Numbered from the stretch's first letter, positions 49,717-62,486 are shown. The stretch is DNA of 64,000 nt from Acanthacorydalis orientalis (GCA_034766995.1 CM068314.1:36645708-36709707), one strand, 5' to 3'. Numbers and translations: made by a program. Notes: generated by a model from the letters alone, not told the origin.

Positions 49717-49949
49717 ACATAAAACTTGTTTCTGTTATAGAGTGATCGGTACTTAAACACCGTTATATTACGTGTTTACATATTTTATCGATCTTCCAGA
49801 ATAAATGTTCCATTAAAACTCAGGTGTACTCAAGCCTACCACGTCTTTGTTATTCATATTCTTCAACATATACTTTTGATTTTAACCACATACATATATA
49901 CTCGTATAGTTATGTGTATTTTGTACATAGATACATACATACATGCATA

Positions 49950-49952
49950 CAA

Positions 49953-50008
<56 letters not shown>
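49950..50008. repeat. (TA)n(CA)n(TA)n microsatellite
   Basis: TA, then ACACACACA, then TA. Confidence 0.95.
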
Positions 50009-50009
<1 letters not shown>

Positions 50010-50012
<3 letters not shown>

Positions 50013-51790
50013 CACATAATTCAAATTAATTTCTTATTATTTTGTATTCATAAATTACTTTTCATTTTTAAGAACAAAAACATATAGTTTAATAATTTGA
50101 ATTTGTTTTACAAAGCATTTGGTATTTTATATAAAATGTCATTAGTTTTAAAAAAACTTCCAAATTATTTACGCAAAGTAGTTTAAAATATGTTACAAAT
50201 TATACTAAACATGAAATTGATATTGCTATTAGTAAAATATAGTTGAAAATGTAAAATGCATATTTGATATTCGTACCTCAGACACGTAGTGAAGGCAGAT
50301 ATACTTATTTAACACTAGAGCATACTTGCTGAAATAATAATGTACGGTTCGTTATTTCAACGATCCTAGCTATGTTTTGAATTTTACATCGGTTTTAGAC
50401 TAATATCAGATTGTATGGGAAGAATTAAAGCTCAACCAACTTTCATTGTTGTGGTATGTCTAGTATTTCAAGGCAATCGGTACAGGTTCCCGAGAAGCGT
50501 TCATATATTTTTATACGAATTCACGATAGACTGAGGTGATTTGTTCTATGTGTATACCTGTATATAAAAATGGACCTTTTATGTGGATTATTATTTTATA
50601 ATGTGTTTTTTTAATACTTTGAATAAAATAATTTAAAATGATACATCAAATATTCATAAGCGTTAGAATTAAATTCATGTTTTTAATCACTTTTTAAACA
50701 TTATAAAATAATTGTCAATGTAAATATTTACGTTTTATACATATTTACAAAATTTCATGTTTATAAAATGCAATAGATAATGTTATAAATTTATATTTAA
50801 AAATTAAACAAATATTTATTTTAAACAGGACGTAACAACAGAGAATGAGTATTGTAATTATATTACTTTTTTATACGCCATATAGTCTGAACACTCTAAA
50901 AATGGACCAGATATATTTTTGTTTATGCATATAAAAAGTGAGTTTAAAAATCGATATTTTCTGACTATTCCTATTATAACGTTTTTAAATTCGATTTAGT
51001 TTCGTAGTCGAGTTCTCTAGTAGATTTTTATATATATTTTTTACAAATTTAAATAATCTCTGTTATTTTAGGATCTACTATATTTAAGATCCCTAGGTTC
51101 TGCATACATTTTCTTTTATATTTATTTCAAAATATACTGAATTATCAAAAGAATTCATTTTTTGTTATACATTATAATTATTAATAATTGATATTAATAT
51201 TAAAATAAAATAAATAAAGATCAGTTTATTTTTTTATTGAGTTATTTATGTAATATATGCATATGTATTCATAAAATTAATTACATTTAATTCGATTTAT
51301 TTTTTTTTAAAAAAATTAAAGGTGTTTATAATTCACATACACGTTTTGGTCAGAAAAAAAATGTTGGTTTTCACAGTTGTTCACAACTGTTCGGTACGAA
51401 GTATTAAATTGTGCTCATCATAGTAATCTTTTTTAACTATAAAATATATGGAAATTTTCATATCGAATAACACAATCTACAAGTATCTCCGAATTTCTTT
51501 GAATATATGACATCATATCTGTGATAATCAGTTTAGTATTTGAATTTGTTTTCTAAACTTAGATTTCAATTTTCGATACAAATAATATCTTTATAGAAAA
51601 ATTTTGATTCAGTGGTAGAATATTGACACGTGAGACGCACAAATAAATGGCACATTGGAGAGACGTTGACACTTTGAAAGTGAGAAGTAAATACTTATTT
51701 TAATAACATTTTTCATAAATAAATATAAAATGAAAAATAGTGTGAAAATTAAAAATATAATTTCAGAAGTTCCCATAGGGTGTTCTGTAT
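50010..51790. other. AT-rich noncoding DNA
   Basis: Slightly GC-richer at 50270-50540 without a named motif. No gene. Confidence 0.5.
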
Positions 51791-51794
51791 GTAT

Positions 51795-51807
51795 GTATGT
51801 ATCCATG

Positions 51808-51849
<42 letters not shown>
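51795..51849. repeat. (TATG)n(TA)n microsatellite
   Basis: GTATGTATGTATCCATGTATG, then about 38 bp of TA. Confidence 0.95.
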
Positions 51850-51852
<3 letters not shown>

Positions 51853-52012
51853 TATACAAATTAGATAGGAGCCTTTTTTATAGAAAATTAACTATTTCCA
51901 TACTTTATAAGCCAATAAAAAGTAAATGTTTACAAAAAATTAACAAAAACTTTGTTTACTCGTTTTAATGTATGATTTACATGACAGTACAAAATGATAT
52001 TTTAATTTTAAA

Positions 52013-52046
<34 letters not shown>

Positions 52047-52379
52047 ATTTGGTGCCTGTTTGTTTACGTACACGTATTGTAATCGTACATATTCTAAAGA
52101 TATGATAAAATTATTTTTATGGAAACAGTAAAAAAAGGATCGTAAAAAGATTTACACGCTTAAATACATGTTGCTATTTAAAAACATTAAATTCTTAAAA
52201 ACGACATCGATTCGCTGTAAAAAAAAGTAAAATTATATTTGTAACAACTTGCTCGACATCAAACAAGAAAAAGTAAGAAATAAATTGAATTTTATTTCCC
52301 TTGAACACGAAAACAAATAGAAGCAGGAAAGACAGAAAAGAAAACAGCCGTAAAAAGGCAAATATGTAATTTTTTAAAA

Positions 52380-52565
52380 AGTTACAATAAAACCGTCTTA
52401 AGAGTATCTAACATCGGCCATATTTCATACCGTCACGAAGCTGTGCAATGTTTCCTGGCAGATCTGATGGTGGTGGTGGTGCCCGTATAACTCATACCAC
52501 CCGTTATTAGAATGTACAGTGGTATGTTATTCCACCGCGACGAATTCAAATCACCCTAACTTCGA
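52380..52565. promoter_or_regulatory. GC-richer segment with Pho/YY1-like word
   Basis: CGGCCATATTTCATA (52415-52429) is the exact reverse complement of 57112-57126. Its core GCCAT is the Pleiohomeotic/YY1 core. A (TGG)n run (52469-52480) and CCACCCG follow. No ORF belongs to the segment itself; an ORF starting at 52519 runs out into microsatellite. Confidence 0.35.
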
Positions 52566-52708
52566 AATTATGAGAATAAAGTGTAATTTTTCTTATTTAC
52601 TTTTCAGGGAATCGAAGTTTCGGTTTATATGTTTTGAATGTTTTTTAATATCTTCTTTATACGATTTGATTCTATTTAAAGAAACAGAAAGTTTTTTTTT
52701 CAATTTAA

Positions 52709-52812
<104 letters not shown>

Positions 52813-53171
52813 GTACTTAAAGAAAATTGATTCGAGAAACTTTAGATGATAGATAAATTTTATTTGTGAAGAAATATAACATAGCAAAAATATATCGATC
52901 TTGAAGACATACATTAAAATAATTTTCTGAGAATAGTCTGCTTCATTATCAATAAAAATATTTTTATGGCACGAAAAAAGACGCTTGAGTAACTATTTTT
53001 ATAATTAGTATAACTCGTAGTTCTTTCAATTAAAAGTAAAGCGAGAATAATTACTTATATAGAGAAGATTGTGTATTAAAGGATGTATTAAATGAAAATA
53101 CAAATCTAAAACACAAAATTGAAGAAACAAATATTAGTAAAAGTTCGAATATTTATTTTGTTTACTTAATA

Positions 53172-53173
<2 letters not shown>

Positions 53174-53204
<31 letters not shown>
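53174..53204. repeat. (TA)n microsatellite
   Basis: About 30 bp of TA followed by TATGTATGTATATG. Confidence 0.95.
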
Positions 53205-53211
<7 letters not shown>

Positions 53212-53399
53212 ATGATTCATATAATAAAAAATTTGAATATGAAATGTCATGTTCATTTGTTTAAATAACATGTATGAAATATATAAACACTGACACATAG
53301 ATACATATTTAAGATACTAACATTTTTTCTTCAGCAATCTTTAATTTGTAAAAACCAAAAAAATTAGTAAGATTTCATTTTGATTAAACAAAAGAAATA

Positions 53400-53618
53400 T
53401 TACATATATATATATATAGTTATATATATATATATATGTATATAGTATATATGTATATAGTATATATGTATATAGTATATATGTATATAGTATATATGTA
53501 TATAGTATATATGTATATAGTATATATGTATATAGTATATATGTATATAGTATATATATATATATGTATATAGTATATATATATATATATAGTATATATA
53601 TATATATATATATATATA
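53400..53618. repeat. TA array with perfect 15-bp tandem repeat
   Basis: Within a TA-rich block the unit GTATATAGTATATAT repeats eight times without error from 53438 to 53557, followed by variant copies to about 53600. Perfect copies imply recent expansion. The minus strand reads as a Thr-Ile-Tyr-Ile-Tyr pentapeptide repeat, which I take to be incidental. Confidence 0.95.
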
Positions 53619-53639
53619 TCTGCCAGAGACATTAAAAAT

Positions 53640-53955
53640 TCATCAACGTCGTTATATCTTGCAACAAAAAACCTAACTACATTGTATGTTTTATGTTAAA
53701 AAATATTATTTACGATATATGTAAATATTAAGCTTTTATGACCTTCATTTCACCGCTTTAACTTTTAAACCATAAAAATTACTACAATAAAATTCTTAAT
53801 ATTGTGTTAAATTGTATTATTATAAAATATTTAAACAAAATTATAAAAAATATATTGTACAATCAATTATACGATAACGAAAGTGTAATATTAATAACCA
53901 ATGTTCACATACAGTTAGGTGTACGACTGTTTGGTGTTTTGATTTATTTACTACA
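53640..53955. other. AT-rich noncoding DNA
   Basis: Nothing recognised. Confidence 0.6.
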
Positions 53956-53958
53956 TGC

Positions 53959-53962
<4 letters not shown>

Positions 53963-54030
<68 letters not shown>
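53963..54030. repeat. (TA)n microsatellite
   Basis: About 68 bp of uninterrupted TA. Confidence 0.95.
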
Positions 54031-54034
<4 letters not shown>

Positions 54035-54121
54035 ACATACTTTTAAATCTCTGAATTGCAAATAGATTAAGTTTAAAAACATGAAAATATTATTTTAATT
54101 TTAATTTGAGATTTTTATCTA

Positions 54122-54140
54122 TATACACACACACACACAT

Positions 54141-54194
<54 letters not shown>
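54122..54194. repeat. (CA)n(TA)n microsatellite
   Basis: ACACACACACACACA, then TA with one phase break at about 54151. Confidence 0.95.
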
Positions 54195-54195
<1 letters not shown>

Positions 54196-54439
54196 TACAT
54201 TCGTATGTCTATGTGTGTATCTGTCTTATATGTATATTTATTCATAGATATGTTTTTAATATTTCTTAAAAATAACTAGAACGAATTATACTAGTCTTTT
54301 TATTGTATTTTGTATCGAATACTTCTTTATTACTTTTAATATTTAATCAAAATCATAAACCTGTATGTATATTTTCTGTTCAATAACAACATGTGAAAAA
54401 TAGAAATAAAAAACATAAGACTATAATGAAAATGAACGC

Positions 54440-54725
54440 ATTCGTAAGACGAGATGACAACGTAGGTTATATAGAAGGAAGAGTCGCATACCGAATTATG
54501 CCACTCTCCATTTTACTTTCACCTCAGCTAATTAAGTACACAGTCTTAAAATAGCATTGCTCCTTTTGCACCGCGTCACTAAGCTGTACTGAAACAACAG
54601 CTTTTCCACCCACTTTCATCATTTTCACAAAATGCTCTTGTGTGAAGAAGGGTGCAATACTTGATCCCGGTTTTCTCGTACGCGTGAAGAAAGACTACGG
54701 CTTGAAGGAAAACTTTTTATAAACG
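54440..54725. promoter_or_regulatory. GC-richer segment, candidate cis-regulatory element
   Basis: Balanced composition over about 285 bp, with no ORF, splice pair or known repeat. AT-rich sequence resumes on both sides. Confidence 0.3.
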
Positions 54726-54882
54726 ATGCCAGTTTGAAAACAGATGTTATTTAGGTTTGTTAATCATAAATAATTAGTTACATCAATACAATTTTATTAA
54801 GGATAATTTGTTCACATTTAATTTACTAGAATAGAAAATTTATATCTTACTATTATCTAAAATTTCTTTTTAATTCTACTTT

Positions 54883-54886
<4 letters not shown>

Positions 54887-54927
<41 letters not shown>
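54887..54927. repeat. (TA)n microsatellite
   Basis: About 40 bp of TA ending in GGTATGTATGCAC. Confidence 0.95.
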
Positions 54928-54929
<2 letters not shown>

Positions 54930-54934
54930 TATGT

Positions 54935-55735
54935 ATGCACATAGTTTTTCATTTTTTACTATTATTTTATTCACTCATTTTATATAGAATTAGTATTTGA
55001 AATTGAAATATGTGTATTTAGATAAGTATAACAGTGGTTACAATTATTATTTTTATATTTTAATTAGGTAAATTTGATCATAACTAATTAATGTAATTAC
55101 TTTTAGTAGTGAACATTAATCTTAGTTGCAGTAAAGAATTTTTGATTCTTTTTCAGTTATTTAAGCATTTATATAATGAAATACTTATTTTGAAGTTTAA
55201 GTTAATGGGTTTAAAAAAAACTTAATTTAGATATTAATTTATGAATATTGTAATAAAGAATGTATATTTGAAATAAAATTAATTTTTAAAGTCATTACAT
55301 TACATTTTAATATTTTTCAAAATTTTCTTTTTAAACAATTGATTTATTTTAATTGTTGATTACTGAGTGGAATAGAGTTTGTAACACGTTATCCATAAAA
55401 ATGTTATTTTACCTATTCAAGACATAATATTTTTAATCGTATAAAATGTTAGCCATGGTTACAAAAATGTTCATTCATCAACATATACATACTATATTAT
55501 TTTTCGATCGTATATAGTAGAAGGTTTGAAAATTATGAAAAATGTAAAATAATTTTTGAAATTTAATTAATTAAACAAATTTATATTGGTTCCAACAGGC
55601 GTTTGAAAATAGTGTACATGTTGAAAATTAATATTTATATTTAAAAATTAATGAATCTATAATTATAAAATAAACAAAAAAACGTCAATTTAAATTGTTT
55701 TCAAAAATCATGTTAGTTAGTAACGTCAGTAAATG
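54935..55735. other. AT-rich noncoding DNA
   Basis: Nothing recognised. Confidence 0.6.
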
Positions 55736-55739
55736 CAAA

Positions 55740-56300
55740 TCAGTTATCAGTAAGTGCTTTTGGCTGGAAGTGACTATAATGTACTAACGCCGAAGGCCTT
55801 GTACACTGCCATCGCAGACGCTATACTATTCCAAAGTCTAAAATATCATCCAGTTTCTGGGTTATCCCACCAAGCTGCTAGCGTGCCTTGCTCGGGGATC
55901 CCGTGGGAGTGCTATGAGGAGGCCATGGAAATTATTTCGCACTGAGAAGCAGAACAGCGGCGGTAAAGCTCAGACATCGTGGGTGGCTGGCTGTTGGCAG
56001 TGTAGTAGTGGTGACTATGAGAAATATAGTGAGGGAAAGGAAAAGGGTTAGGGGATGATGTTTGACTCGTGGTGGCTGCGGTAGATATGGCGTGAACGGT
56101 TCAGTGTTGCGAAGGACGGGGCAGTCGAGTGGAACGGGAAATAAGAAGGTGGAACTGAGCCAACGAAGGAACGGTGTTCTTTAGACGATGGCGGTCAGGG
56201 GTCAGTACTCACGGACGATTGTGATCAAAGTGGTCCGGTTTAACGCCTCGATAAAGAACTGTTATTGGTGTTTCATGGTCATCGAGGCAGTGTAAAGGTT
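55740..56300 (+). other. most GC-rich block, possible noncoding exon or promoter
   Basis: The largest block of balanced to G-rich sequence in the right half, purine-rich on the plus strand from about 55940 to 56220. A 63-codon frame opens at GTG 55754 (no ATG; ALYTAIADAILFQSLKYHPV...) and ends at 55945; I do not recognise the product. ATCAAAG (56224-56230) is a TCF-like core. Beyond it, AAAA|GTAAGCAC at 56441 is a possible plus-strand donor, so the block could be a first exon. A CpG-rich promoter is the other reading. Confidence 0.3.
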
Positions 56301-56304
56301 ACAT

Positions 56305-56860
56305 TGCTATGGAATTATTTATTTAAATCGATTCTTATTCTACCACTTGAATAAAGACGGTTTCAGCAGTTTTAATATAAAATTACTTCCGAAATACACA
56401 TTTGAGTATTGTGCCTTCGATATATGTTTCAACATGAAAAGTAAGCACTAAATATTTTTATAATCAAATACAAGGATCGCAAAACAGACAATCAATGCGA
56501 CTTGTTTACTTTTACGAAAGGCGAGACACATAGAAATAAATAATTCATAGATATGTTAGAAAATATTCAATAATTTTATTATATCTATATGAAAATTAAC
56601 CGCCCTATATTCATTTATTTTAATCTTAATGTATAAAGTGTGTATGTATAGAGATATAAACCACATTTGTACACATGCATTTTGCGGATGTACGAAGTTA
56701 TTAACGTAATGTATTTATTTGATATTGTCGATGAAAAAAAAGTGCTAACAAAAAAATTGGATACGCTTGACATTTATATTTTTTCTCGCCTGTATAACAA
56801 ACATTGATACAACAAAATCGTATAATTTACAGGCACATTGTCACAAAAGATTGCTTCATG
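56305..56860. other. AT-rich noncoding DNA
   Basis: No gene seen. Confidence 0.5.
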
Positions 56861-56864
56861 TCTC

Positions 56865-57200
56865 TCATACTATAGAATCGGTTGAAAATCAGTTGGAATA
56901 TCCGGTTCCACAATGCCGCCGCGAGACTACGGCTCACACAAAATGATTTATAAATCACTTGTCACAGGCTCGTAATTTAGAAATTGGCAAACTGGATGAA
57001 ACGAAACGGAAATTACGTAACGATACACAGCGCCGGCTTTTGCGAAATTCGTATGCAGATGACCTATTTAGTATAGATGTGCGAATATTGAAAGTAGTTA
57101 CTTATGTGAGCTATGAAATATGGCCGCCGCGTGTATAAATTATTACCAACTTGGAGCTGACGTCGAATAAATGCAATATATAACGCGGAGAAAATTTGGT
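56865..57200. promoter_or_regulatory. GC-richer segment sharing words with two distant segments
   Basis: Holds TATGAAATATGGCCG (57112-57126, shared with 52415-52429 in inverted orientation) directly followed by CCGCG, and GAGCTGACGTC (57154-57164, shared with 25576-25586). The first contains an ATGGCCGCC-type Pho/YY1 core, the second a CRE core. The two words lie 28 bp apart here. CCGCCGCGAG (56918-56927) and CAGCGCCGGC add to the composition. No ORF. Confidence 0.45.
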
Positions 57201-57266
57201 GTTATTGAACGGTTATTTTATTTCTGTGTTTAATAAAATACAATATAGGAATATTTCATAGAATTG

Positions 57267-57279
<13 letters not shown>

Positions 57280-57310
<31 letters not shown>
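57280..57310. repeat. (TA)n(TG)n microsatellite
   Basis: TA, then TGTGTGTG. Confidence 0.9.
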
Positions 57311-57311
<1 letters not shown>

Positions 57312-57314
57312 TCT

Positions 57315-58955
57315 ACTTATATATATTTGAATGAGATCTATTTAAATTTATAACATATTATATAAGAACACTTTTTCTTTAAATTATGATTGTTCATTGT
57401 TTATAAGCACACTAACATGAAAATTATATGTGAGAAATAAAAGACTTCCCAGATTCGATTGATTTATTTTTTTAATTCATATTATTTGAAATTAAAAGTC
57501 GAGACATGAAGCTAAAAGTTTCAGATAAAGAAAATAACGGATATTATGCAGAGCTAACATAAATGAAAGAGTCGAATCATGGCATTAAGATTTATATCAC
57601 TTTATTTTCAAGTTTTCCGTATTTTCAACTTTTGTTTGTATTTTTCGTTATATGGCTTCTATGACGAATTTAACATAATGATTATATTCAGTATTGTACA
57701 CAAAATTTATATATATATATATATACATTAACTCTATAGATTTTGTTTTTAATATAATTCATAACAATAAATAAGTAAATAGAATTATATTTAAGGAACA
57801 CTATTTAGTAAATTGACAAACTATATGGTTATTTTATATATAAACTTATTTTGATATTGCCAGTTTTGTTAAATATATATTTATATACAACATCGGATAT
57901 TAAAACGATGTGTGTATGTATGGATGTATGCATGTGTGTATATATATATATATACTCCCGAAGTAAATACGTATGAATTATTTATAAAAAAAATAATATA
58001 AAGATAAAGTAAGTAAGATGTTTTCATGTATAATTGATTCTTCTTGTGTATGTTAAAGAAACAATGTAGAATATAAATATGAAGTTACATCAATATAAAT
58101 AGGACAACAAAATTTATATTAATTGTATTATTTTAAATGTACACTTAGGTAATGCTTTAATTTCCAAAAAAAATTAACTAATAGACAGCGTTTTATATAG
58201 ACTGAGCAATGAATAATGATTTTAAATAAAAAATATATTGTATGTTTTTCGAACTGGCAAAAAAGTATATAAAAGTGAATTAAGACATCTATTATTTATT
58301 GTAAAGTATTTGAAAAGTATAACACATTTTCCAAGTGTTGATTTTATTTGAAGAACATTTAAGATAGCATGTCACGGTTTTAGTGAACATAAACAGATTT
58401 TGAATAAACACAATGTACCTGTTCATATTTTTCTTACGATTTGTCAGCATAAAATGTGAGAATTCTGGATTGATGTCACGTCCAATCTTAGTTACAGAAT
58501 TTTACTTCCAGATGTCTTTTTCTGTGAATGTATTTACGATATTCTTCCGTTTTCAAATAAATTTTGAAAAATACAATTATATACTATGTAGTATGCTATT
58601 TTATTTTTAATCGAACAACAATATCTATAAATATGAAATTTTTTTGTTAAAAACAATTCGTGAGAATATTAAAATTCTTCAAGATGTTTTTTAGACATTA
58701 CAAATACTTTATTTATATTAAAAAGTCAACTACATATTTAATGGAAGTTAAATTAGCAATTAAATATAGTTCTAACATACTTTACTATGCTATAAACATT
58801 TTTATTCGTAAAATGAAAAATTTTATAACCCGAATTAATAAAATGATTTTGTTATAATATAGATAAATGTTTCTAAAGTAAGAATATAGATAAATGTTTT
58901 AAAAAAAGTTAAAGGATGATAATAATAATGAAACGTCTGTGATTACAAATAAATG
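57315..58955. other. AT-rich noncoding DNA
   Basis: TA runs at about 57705-57725 and 57939-57954. Two 65-codon plus ORFs (58413-58610 and 58660-58857) are AT-biased and unrecognised; the first begins MYLFIFFLRFVSI, hydrophobic enough to mimic a signal peptide, but T-rich DNA gives this by chance. Confidence 0.5.
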
Positions 58956-58959
58956 TTTA

Positions 58960-58960
58960 C

Positions 58961-59028
<68 letters not shown>
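58960..59028. repeat. (TA)n(CA)n microsatellite
   Basis: About 58 bp of TA, then ACACACACAC. Confidence 0.95.
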
Positions 59029-59280
59029 CTGTATACATATATTTTTTTATACAATTCGTTGATAATTTCAGAATAATATAAAGCTCAAGTCTTATTAAAT
59101 ATTTATAAAACTGTTTTATTTTAGATAAATTATTGTTAATAAATTAAGTTGAATCTACTTTTATTCGAAAATTTATGTAAGGGTAAAATTTTTGAAAACA
59201 ATTCTTTGCCAAAAAATTGTTTGAAAATATAATTTATTGAAATCATTCTACAAAACTAAACTGAATTAATGTGACTTAAT

Positions 59281-59356
59281 CAGACCAAACTCGACCTGAA
59301 CTAAACAAACCTAACTCGACGAGGTTTGACTATATTAGACCAGAATTGATCTGATT
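59281..59356. repeat. degenerate short tandem repeat
   Basis: Loose repetition of CAGACC, CTCGACCTGAACT, CCTAACTCGACGAGG and TAGACCAGAATTGATCTGAT. It reads as a diverged tandem of a roughly 20-bp unit and is not TA-based, unlike nearly every other repeat here. Confidence 0.4.
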
Positions 59357-59857
59357 TATTTATATGCAAATATAAAAAAACATTTATCGAAAAAATCATC
59401 TTTCGAATAACTTTTGAGCTAAACGGAAATTTCATGCTCTTTATTCATTTTCTGTAATATTTATTTTTAAATATCACGACAATACAACATATCAAATGTA
59501 TCAAACGTAACAGTATGCAAATGTGTGCGAGTGTTTATTTATTTACTACAGACATATGTTTTTCTTATTGAAAGATGATACACGACATACAGGAAGAATT
59601 AGTCAACAGCTTCACGTAGTATTTATTATTTAATGAATACTTTGTATAACATATATACTATATAAATAAAATAGAAATATAGACACAAATAAAGTAAATT
59701 TTGAAAGAAAATTAAAAAATAAAGTCTAGTTGAAAATTATCGCTGGTTAATTCAATGAATTTTAAAAAATACTAAATTTATAAATTTGAGAGACTGAAAA
59801 ATATTTATAACATAGATTGATATTTATAAATGTTTTTATTTTTTTCTACGTTAATAT

Positions 59858-59858
59858 A

Positions 59859-59892
<34 letters not shown>
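59858..59892. repeat. (TA)n(CA)n microsatellite
   Basis: TA, then ACACACACACAC. Confidence 0.95.
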
Positions 59893-59893
<1 letters not shown>

Positions 59894-60049
59894 ATTATTA
59901 TTTGTGTGCTTAAGTAAAATTATTAAAAGTATCAGTGAAGAGAAATTATGCGGACATGAACATTAACCTCGAATTCAGATGTTTTTCTAGTATATTTCAA
60001 ACATTTCGTACTATAGTTGTATACAAACAGACTAAATATATCCTCGACC

Positions 60050-60530
60050 GAATAGTGTTAAGATCAAAACCGTATTATCACAAAACGGTAACCTTCAAAA
60101 GATAAGAAACAAATCCCTTTAGTAGTCTCACCGTCGGCTATACGACAAACAAAGGCGGCGCAAGAAGAAACGAAGAAGCGGCGTCATTCAAGATCGGTTT
60201 ACATGGAGAAATAGCATTTGATAGAGCTGGATATGTGTGTGTGTGTGTATGTATAGAGAGAGCGTAGTAAGAAAGCAAGCGTCGACCGACCGGCTATTAA
60301 ATTTGAATCGCCTTGTCGTGCTAAATGAAAACGTAGAGGAGATACGCATCACGGACGACGATCGCTGTAACAGAAACCTGAAACGCTTTCAGCTAAGTGC
60401 AGAGAGGATCACTTGGGAATTGAGTGTGTACTGTCCAGATTATGGGTGGGCATTTCACTGTTTAATCGGGGGCATGATCGTTTTTACAAGCTGTTTCTGT
60501 TCTTGTCGACTCTGCAGAATCTAATGAACA
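60050..60530 (+). promoter_or_regulatory. GC-richer block ending at a splice donor
   Basis: From about 60050 composition becomes balanced, with AAAGGCGGCGCAAG and AAGAAGCGGCGTC (60149-60185). The block ends at ATGAACA|GTAAGATT, a plausible plus-strand donor (GT at 60531), then returns to AT-rich DNA. It contains a 91-codon ORF (separate entry). As at 6050-6416 and 39400-39640, the layout suits promoter plus first exon. No TATA box seen. Confidence 0.4.
60249..60524 (+). CDS. 91-codon ORF, unrecognised
   Basis: ATG at 60249 follows a (TG)n run, has a poor start context, and opens MYRESVVRKQASTDRLLNLN; the frame ends at TAA 60522-60524. The middle is acidic then basic (EEIRITDDDRCNRNLKRF), and the C-terminus is Cys-rich and hydrophobic (FTSCFCSCRLCRI), which could be a membrane or lipidated tail if real. 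I do not recognise a family. It is the longest ATG frame here that owes nothing to microsatellites or transposons, but a frame of this length at this composition can arise by chance. Confidence 0.25.
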   Translation: MYRESVVRKQASTDRLLNLNRLVVLNENVEEIRITDDDRCNRNLKRFQLSAERITWELSVYCPDYGWAFHCLIGGMIVFTSCFCSCRLCRI

Positions 60531-60534
60531 GTAA

Positions 60535-61180
60535 GATTTTATTAAAGAACGACATGAAAATATACACATCTATTAATGAACACATAAAGCTACAATATAT
60601 ATTTCATATATATATATATATATATACATTTTATACTGTTGCGAATCTGTGAATAAGCGATTATTTATTGCATTATAAAATAGTACATATATTCCTTATA
60701 AATACTCAACAATTTTTCATTTCTCATTTATCATAAATTTGTTCTACAAATAATGGGTAATAAAAATTCCGTTTTTTTTTCGTGTTAGTTATAGTGGTGG
60801 TTTATAAAACAAATTACACCGAAATGAAATTAATAGTTCCTAATAAAAATTAATAAACTACAACGACTAAAACATTATTAATAGTAAATAGCAGAAAGTG
60901 TTATACAATTGGATGTAGAATACATGTTCAAGAACTTGTTCTTAATTTGCTTTGGAATATGATTAGCATAGTACTTAAATATGAGACTTGTGCACGATAG
61001 AGGCGATAACATATTTTTGAAGAAAAAATTATTACAACTTCCGTTCATTAATCTTAAGACAAGAAAAAATGAAAAACATTAATTAGTGAAAAATGAATAT
61101 CTAAGTACTTGATATTAACTAAAAACAAACGCGAATATATAAGGTATGCTAATCTCATCTAGATAATAACTTTTTTTATC

Positions 61181-61219
<39 letters not shown>

Positions 61220-61820
61220 ATATAAATATTATAAATATATATTATAATCTACATAGTGATACTGATGTTATATCAGAACTAAGTGATACAAGTAATAAAT
61301 TTAGTTTTTTAATAAATAAAGTATTATGAATATTTTCGCTTTTTTCTTAATTAAATAAATTTTAATTTACCAAAAGTATTCTTTTCTAGTAAAAAAATAA
61401 CGTATAACATTAGAATGTGAAATTCACGATGCATTAATAATTAATGTGTATTTTAAACACTTACACTAGACAAAAAATAAGCTTTAAACAAAAAAAAAGA
61501 TACTATTTTATCCTTTTTTTATTCGTTTTATGTTAAAATTCAAAAGAGTGAAGAGATTTTTTTTATTAGTAAAAGAATACTTTTCATAATATTACAATCA
61601 GCGTCAAATTGAAATAATAATTTTTGTTTCATATTACTTTAAATAAGAATAGTACAAAAATATATTTATATTCACATTATAATTTTCAACTATTTCTAAG
61701 CCTAATGAATAGTCCTAAAGTGTAAATATTTTGATGAAAATATATCTTTTGGAAAGTATTAGCTAACTAAAATGGATACTATGTCCATCAATTATAAATT
61801 TTCATTTGCATACAAAAAAA

Positions 61821-61872
<52 letters not shown>

Positions 61873-62035
61873 ATAACATTTGATGTAGAGAGAACAGCAG
61901 GAAAAAATTACGAATATATTTTAATAATTCATAATGTAATCGTATAACCTTTGTGTAATGATTTACTTTGAATTATTTACTTTGTTAAAAAACGATCTAA
62001 CGAATATTGTAGATCTATATTTATAAACGAAACTC
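60535..62035. other. AT-rich noncoding DNA
   Basis: TA arrays at 60606-60627, 61186-61216 and 61823-61868. No gene. Confidence 0.55.
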
Positions 62036-62039
62036 TTTG

Positions 62040-62215
62040 ACGTTCAACGAAACAAAAATACGTCTGATTAAATCAAAAGATTCTCGAACAAACGTTTCCT
62101 TTACTCCAACCATCGTCATATCAGTTCACGGTCGGTTGTCTTTTCCAGTACGGTGTGTCGCCTGACTCGAATCCACAGTCTTATCAACCAGTCATCTTCC
62201 ATTGAGTACAAAGCA
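62040..62215. promoter_or_regulatory. GC-richer segment, candidate cis-regulatory element
   Basis: Balanced composition with TCAGTTCACGGTCGG and CCAGTACGGTGTGTCG. No ORF. It lies about 270 bp upstream of the exon candidate at 62487 and might be its promoter. Confidence 0.3.
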
Positions 62216-62486
62216 TGTTTAGTTTACTTATATAATTGGGGTCGTTAGTAGAGAAATTATACGATTTTATGTCAGTAATATATATATATATATATTTCTT
62301 ACAACGTTTCTGAGAATTGATTTATTATTTAAGTAATGAAAACACTTTTTTTCAAATACTTTTAATTACTTTGGAATATGTTATTAATTGCATATTTTGA
62401 CCCACCGAAAATGGATTAATATTTTTAAAACAATCTGAACTATTATTTTCCTCTTTTTATAATGTTATATTTTTTCCATTTTTCAG

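Noticed and set aside
53420..53632. Pentapeptide (TIYIY)n frame
   Set aside because: It follows from a 15-bp tandem repeat being a multiple of three; there is no start context or flanking coding sequence.
58413..58610. 65-codon plus ORF starting with a hydrophobic run
   Set aside because: Phe/Leu/Ile-rich starts are common in T-rich DNA; no splice sites or conserved residues support it.
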